NCBI RefSeq assembly: GCF_020215705.1 | Contig: NZ_JAIWNB010000016.1 | Span: 186,001-250,000 of the forward strand | DNA from: Nonomuraea aurantiaca | GTDB lineage: Bacteria; Actinomycetota; Actinomycetes; Streptosporangiales; Streptosporangiaceae | DNA: 64,000 bases | Reading direction: 5' to 3' | Part shown: one piece after another, positions 60,200 to 64,000 of the stretch | Numbering within the stretch: the first letter of the stretch is position 1 | How the letters are laid out: each line of letters starts with the position of its first letter | The notes under the pieces: generated by a model | Told to the model about the DNA's origin: nothing | The model's input: the letters and a program-made list of their open reading frames with translations, nothing else | Databases searched by the model: none | Made by a program: the position numbers and the translations under genes

Positions 60200-61111
60200 A
60201 TGCACATCTTTGTCACTGGTGGTTCTGGCCAGACCGGCCCCGCCGTCGTCGCCGAGCTCGTCGCAGCCGGCCACACCGTCACTGGACTGGCGCGCTCGGA
60301 TGCCGCCGCCGCCCGGCTGGAGTCGGTGGGCGCCACACCACACCGCGGCTCCCTGGACGACCATGACAGCCTGCGCCGTGGCGCCGAAGCCGCCGACGGC
60401 GTCCTGCACATGGCTTACGGCGGGGACTTCTCCGACCTCGACGACATGATGAGGCGCGACCGGACCGCGATCGAGGCCCTCGGCCAGCCGTTGGAACACT
60501 CGGGCAAGCCGCTCGTCATCACCTCGGGCACTCTGCTCATGCCCGCCGGCCGGGAGACCACCGAGAAGGACGAGCCCGACGCGGCCGGGATCGCCGCCTT
60601 CCGCATCGCGGGCGAGCGAGCCTGTCTGGGCTTCGCCGCCCGGGGAGTGCGCGCGAGCGTGGTCCGCCTCGCTCCCACCGTCCACGGCCCGGAAGATCAC
60701 GGCTTCATCTCCATGCTCATCTCCACCGCGCGAAAGACGGGCGTCTCGGCCTACGTCGGCGACGGCACCAACCGGTGGCCCGCGGTGCACCGGCTCGACG
60801 CCGCGGTCCTGTTCCGCCTGGCACTGGAGAAGGCTCCTGCGGGCAGTGTGCTGCACGGAGCGGCCGAAACCGGCGTCACCATGAAGAGCATCGCGCAGAC
60901 CATCGCCCGGGGCCTGGACCTGCCAGCGATCTCGCTGACCCCCGACGAGGCCGCCGGGCACTACGTCAGCCCGTTCATGGCCAGGGTCTACAGCTTCGAC
61001 GGGCCCGTCTCCAGTGCTCACACACAGGAGCTGCTCGGCTGGTCTCCCGCCCATCCGACACTTCTCGATGACCTGGAGCACGGCGACTACTTGGCCACGC
61101 CGGCCTCCTGA
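60200..61111 (+). CDS. NAD(P)-dependent epimerase/reductase (atypical SDR)
   Basis: 303 residues from ATG 60200 (an upstream open frame to 60086 is not coding). The nucleotide-binding motif is FVTGGSGQTGPAVVAEL (GxxGxxG). The substrate part reads LVITSGTLLMPAGRETTEKD and RAGVRASVVRLAPTVHGP-like GVRASVVRLAPTVHGPEDHG. The classic YxxxK is not seen, as in NmrA-like and other atypical SDRs. It would reduce or rearrange a small metabolite. The TetR operator array governs its promoter, so it may be induced by its own substrate. Confidence 0.82.
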   Translation: MHIFVTGGSGQTGPAVVAELVAAGHTVTGLARSDAAAARLESVGATPHRGSLDDHDSLRRGAEAADGVLHMAYGGDFSDLDDMMRRDRTAIEALGQPLEHSGKPLVITSGTLLMPAGRETTEKDEPDAAGIAAFRIAGERACLGFAARGVRASVVRLAPTVHGPEDHGFISMLISTARKTGVSAYVGDGTNRWPAVHRLDAAVLFRLALEKAPAGSVLHGAAETGVTMKSIAQTIARGLDLPAISLTPDEAAGHYVSPFMARVYSFDGPVSSAHTQELLGWSPAHPTLLDDLEHGDYLATPAS

Positions 61112-61246
61112 CCCCCTCACACCCATCCGAACTCCGGTCGTCTGTGTCCTCGGGGGCGTCCGGGTCGTGCAGAGGCCGCAGTCCCTGGCCGGAACCGACG
61201 CTCTGTCCGTCAGCCAGTTCGCCGTCGACATAGGCGAACGGCCGCG

Positions 61247-61713
61247 GTGACGGACGTCCAGACCCGCGAGTTGGGCCAGGAGGCGCGGACACGGGCGGTC
61301 AGCTTCTGGGCGCGGGAGGGACTTGGCCGACTCCGGGCGCAGGTGGTGCTGCACGCAGCGCGGGGCCACTGCAATGCCCGGATCGCCCGGGAGACGGGCC
61401 TGCACCTGGACACGGTACGTCGGTGGCGAAACCGGCTCTCCCATGGCGGCCTGCCGGCCTTGGCCGACGCCAGACGCTCCGGGCGCCAGCCCGGTTCACC
61501 CCGATGCAGGTCGCCGAGACCAAGGCCCTGGCCTGCCAGTTACCGGCCGAGACCGGCATCCCGCTGTCGCGCTGGTCGTGCCCTGAACTGGCCGCCGAAC
61601 AGACGGCGATCCTCGACCTGATCCTTAGCGCCGAGCGAACGCCCGTCCCCGGGGGACACCTCGTGCTTCCGTTCGGAATCGTCGATCACGGGCTGCCACG
61701 CGTCCCGGACTAA
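61247..61713 (+). pseudogene. N-terminal remnant of an IS630-type transposase, frameshifted
   Basis: The HTH part reads ARTRAVSFWAREGLGRLRAQ and then ARGHCNARIARETGLHLDTV and RRWRNRLSHGGLPALADA. Near 61486 the family sequence continues in another frame as ARFTPMQVAETKALACQLPA and TGIPLSRWSCPELAAE. The rest, including the DDE core, is missing. Confidence 0.7.
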
Positions 61714-61948
61714 CTTCTTCAGACGCCTGCGGGGATTTCGTCAACAGCGGCCAGAAGGGGGCCGGGGTATGTGCTTGCACTGGCGCTCGGACATCCGACA
61801 CTAACCGGACACACATGGGGGCTGGGATATCGGTACGGTTCCCCAGGCGCGTTGAACGCGCCAGACCCATCTCCAACTTCGGACTCGCGTTCCAGCACCG
61901 ATCTGAGGCGTCCGGCTCCCCAGAAGACCTCTCCTGGCGCCGGAGGGC

Positions 61949-62427
61949 CGGCTCATCCCCGACATCAACCCGGCGTTTCCCATCAGCAGGCAAGGCCCGG
62001 ATCCCGACCGGCTCAATCAGCATCTCCGTGAGCAGGGCATCGACCTGGCCGCCGCTGACAGCATCGACAACTCCATCCCGGCCCTGGCACTCGCCTGCCT
62101 CTCCGCCGGTGGGGGCTCATCGACGCATCCATGGACAATGACGCCGGCGTCGAGACGGTGAACGGCAATCACGGACGGGCCGACCTCGCGCGCAGCATCC
62201 GAAGGGCCGGTTGGGATCAGATCGCCCACTGGACACCGGGCGTTCCGGGCTCCGGTTCGTGGCCGCCGCCGGACGAAATCGTGAAACCCAAGCTCACGAT
62301 CGCTCAATGGCTTCTCACGATCGACGTCCTCGAACGCTGGGCCGCCGCCGATCGCACCGGGCGGCAGGAAGCCGCCGCCCAAGAGCGCGAGCTCCGAGAT
62401 TCGACCGGGTACTGCCAACTTCGATGA
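61949..62427 (+). pseudogene. Frameshifted gene of unknown function
   Basis: Frame 2 reads RLIPDINPAFPISRQGPDPD and LNQHLREQGIDLAAADSIDN to ALACLSAGG. Near 62113 a run GGTGGGGGC carries the reading into frame 1, which continues LIDASMDNDAGVETVNGNHG, RADLARSIRRAGWDQIAHWT and LTIAQWLLTIDVLERWAAAD to about 62427. The two parts join smoothly if one G is removed, so this was one coding region of at least 150 residues. No family was recognised and no start was found. Confidence 0.55.
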
Positions 62428-62466
62428 CGTCGCCTGGGCGGTGTACGGCAGGAGGTTCGGCCCGGG
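62410..62466 (+). repeat. Dispersed repeat elements shared with the sigma-factor region
   Basis: TACTGCCAACTTCGATGAC at 62410-62428 and GTACGGCAGGAGGTTCGGCC at 62443-62462 (match to 62466) match elements at 58506, 58584, 56786 (inverse) and 56812. They cluster within the rearranged 56.7-62.5 kb segment. Confidence 0.6.
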
Positions 62467-62544
62467 AGGCCGTGGACCCCAGGGTCGCCGCCGAAACATC
62501 GGGCCCGGCGACCCCTGGCGGGGCGCCGGGCCGGAAGCCGGTGG

Positions 62545-64000
62545 TCAGTTCGGGACAGGGCTGCCCTGGCAGCCGCTGTCGATCTTGCCGGTCTCGAAGT
62601 ACCGCACCACGTCGGCGGCGCACTCGAGCACCCGGGTGGTCGACACGTGCACGTCGTCGGCGACCGTATAGACGGTGCCGCCGATGGCGCGCCGCGTCTG
62701 CAACGTCCAGTCGTAGACGGACATGAACTCGTGCAGGTGCCCCGCCAGCACCAGTGACCCGCTGCTCCGCTTCATCGTGGCCTGCTGCACCGGCAGCGGC
62801 CAGTCGGGACACATGACGGGCAGTCCCCAGGACCGGCCGGTTGCCGGATGGCGCTTCACGAGCCGCTGGTAGGTACGCCAGGCGGTGTCGAAATCGGCCC
62901 GGCTGCTGTCCTCGTTGCACGCGACGGCCAGGTTCATGGTCATATTCAGTGTTTCGGGCGCGCCGGGAACGGGCGTCCCCATCATCGGTGCGCCGAGCAC
63001 CTCCTTGACGGTGGGCGGGGCGGTGGCGCCCGTCGCCGTCCGCAGTTCGGCCAGCGCCTTGCCCGCGCGCACCCACTCGGTTGAGTTGCGCCTGGCCAGG
63101 TCGGCGACGGCCGAGCCGTCGATGGGCCGCGGCAGGTCGGTGTAGGTCTTCGGGCTCTTGTCGTACGTTCGGACCAGCTCCGCCACCTCCTCGCGCACCT
63201 TCCGTGCGGTGGCACCGAGACCGTAGGTCCCGTCGCGGCCGGCCAGCCATGCGGCCATGCGCCCGAAGTCACGCTCGGCCGCCTCCGCGCCGTCCTTGGC
63301 GTGCTGGTCAATGCGCGTCCACGGCGGCGCCACGCTGTCCAGGAAGGCCCTTTCGGTGCGCCCGGGGAACAGGCTGCGGTACACCATGCCCAGATAGGTG
63401 CCCCAGGAGAAGCCGAGCAGGTTGAGCTTGCTCTCACCCAGCGCGGTCCGTACCAGGTCCACGTCCTTGGCCACGTTCTCGGTAGTGAGCTGTCCGAGGA
63501 AGGCGGGGTCGGAGTTTGCGCACTTCTGGTTGGCGGCGACCTGGGCGTCGTAGATCTTCCTGGCCGCCTCCTTGGTCAGCGTGCCGGGCTCCTGCGGGCC
63601 TCCTGGCGAGAGGCGGCAGGCGACCTTGGTGCTGTAGCCGACCCCGCGCGGGTCGAAGCCGATGATGTCGTATCGCTCGTTGAGCCCCGCCATCTCCTCG
63701 TTCCTGAGCGCGGCCCGCAGGACCGGGTCCAGGTATCCGCTGTTACCCGGCCCGCCCGGCAGGACGGCGATGGCGCCGAGCCGGTGGGCCTTGTCGGTGG
63801 CGGCCAGCCGGGTCACCGCGATGTCGATCTTCCGCCCGTCGGGGTCACGGTGGTTCAGCGGGACGCTGACCGTCCCGCACTCCAGGCGTTTCATCAAGGA
63901 GCGGAAGGCCGCAACCTTGTCCTCCGACACGCCCAGGCCGCGGATCACCTCATCGGCGTAGGCCGGGCAGGATTTCCACTGCACGGAAGACACGCCGGAG
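62545..64000 (-). CDS. TAP-type alpha/beta-hydrolase (tripeptidyl aminopeptidase family), N-terminus beyond window
   Basis: At least 482 residues; the frame is open past 64000, so the signal peptide and true start lie outside. GTG 63993 is only the first in-window candidate. The N-terminal core is CGTVSVPLNHRDPDGRKIDI. The oxyanion loop is AVLPGGPGNSG, then IIGFDPRGVGYSTKVACR and the nucleophile elbow LLGFSWGTYLGMVY. The C-terminal TAP-like domain has SSGSLVLAGHLHEFMSVYDW and a final region with two Cys (VLECAADV, SGCQGS) that likely pair. Members are secreted tripeptidyl or proline-type aminopeptidases or esterases of Streptomyces and relatives. Confidence 0.88.
   Translation of the reverse strand, partial: SGVSSVQWKSCPAYADEVIRGLGVSEDKVAAFRSLMKRLECGTVSVPLNHRDPDGRKIDIAVTRLAATDKAHRLGAIAVLPGGPGNSGYLDPVLRAALRNEEMAGLNERYDIIGFDPRGVGYSTKVACRLSPGGPQEPGTLTKEAARKIYDAQVAANQKCANSDPAFLGQLTTENVAKDVDLVRTALGESKLNLLGFSWGTYLGMVYRSLFPGRTERAFLDSVAPPWTRIDQHAKDGAEAAERDFGRMAAWLAGRDGTYGLGATARKVREEVAELVRTYDKSPKTYTDLPRPIDGSAVADLARRNSTEWVRAGKALAELRTATGATAPPTVKEVLGAPMMGTPVPGAPETLNMTMNLAVACNEDSSRADFDTAWRTYQRLVKRHPATGRSWGLPVMCPDWPLPVQQATMKRSSGSLVLAGHLHEFMSVYDWTLQTRRAIGGTVYTVADDVHVSTTRVLECAADVVRYFETGKIDSGCQGSPVPN

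Noticed and set aside
1..64000. tRNA, rRNA or phage integration site
   Set aside because: No cloverleaf, ribosomal sequence, integrase or att-type repeat next to a tRNA was seen by eye; a tRNA scan was not possible.

Overview
The window is G+C-rich (about 70% by eye) with strongly GC-biased third codon positions, many GTG starts and frequent 4-bp ATGA/GTGA gene overlaps. It encodes a mycothiol-type (MDMPI/TIGR03084) protein, an ECF sigma factor, several ROK/LacI/TetR sugar regulators and CUT1 sugar importers without their own ATPase. This points to a filamentous actinomycete, most likely in the Streptosporangiaceae (Nonomuraea-like); the genus is an inference. No tRNA, rRNA or CRISPR array was seen.

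Layout. 1-5.7 kb: dnaK (3' end cut by the window edge) behind a general-stress membrane protein, then a large ATPase-LuxR (LAL) regulator full of in-frame tandem repeats. 6-14.8 kb: a secreted GH123/DUF4091-like glycosidase, a ROK repressor, a divergent sugar operon (Gfo/Idh/MocA oxidoreductase, binding protein, two permeases) and a GH35 beta-galactosidase reduced to its two ends. 15-18.8 kb: a taurine/alkanesulfonate operon (permease, binding protein, ATPase, TauD-type dioxygenase). 18.9-28.8 kb: a signalling island. It holds a histidine kinase, a kinase-like partner without ATP-binding motifs, a response regulator, a Ser/Thr kinase-WD40 protein carrying an nSTAND1-like helical block without its NTPase, and an unknown beta-rich protein, all in one minus-strand run. 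A degenerate PP2C-like protein and an ADP-ribosylglycohydrolase are divergent from it.

29-33.8 kb is an accessory stretch with small enzymes, regulators, two transposase fragments and an orphan gene of lower G+C. 33.8-46.7 kb is a plant-polysaccharide region: a beta-glucuronidase operon with importer and TetR regulator, a PL3 pectate lyase with two palindromic operators and a subtilase remnant after it, and a GH43/importer/LacI locus whose binding-protein gene has a one-base frameshift. 46.7-54.4 kb looks like carboxylate and ester catabolism: a CitE-like lyase and a class III CoA-transferase, a LysR regulator with the same ATGC-N7-GCAT box in front of both target units, a CitMHS transporter, a CocE-type hydrolase and a tannase/feruloyl esterase. 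54.4-56.7 kb is a TetR-ferredoxin-P450 operon. 56.7-62.4 kb is rearranged: an ECF sigma/membrane protein pair between 60-bp direct repeats, transposase remnants, a TetR/NAD-dependent reductase pair around a four-palindrome operator array, and a frameshifted unknown gene. The window ends in a TAP-type exported peptidase/hydrolase cut by the right edge.

Taken together, much of the window takes up and breaks down plant cell-wall sugars, uronides, feruloyl esters and carboxylates. Two features stand out: the mixed His/Asp and Ser/Thr phosphorylation island, and the unusual density of short codon-multiple tandem repeats inside regulatory proteins.
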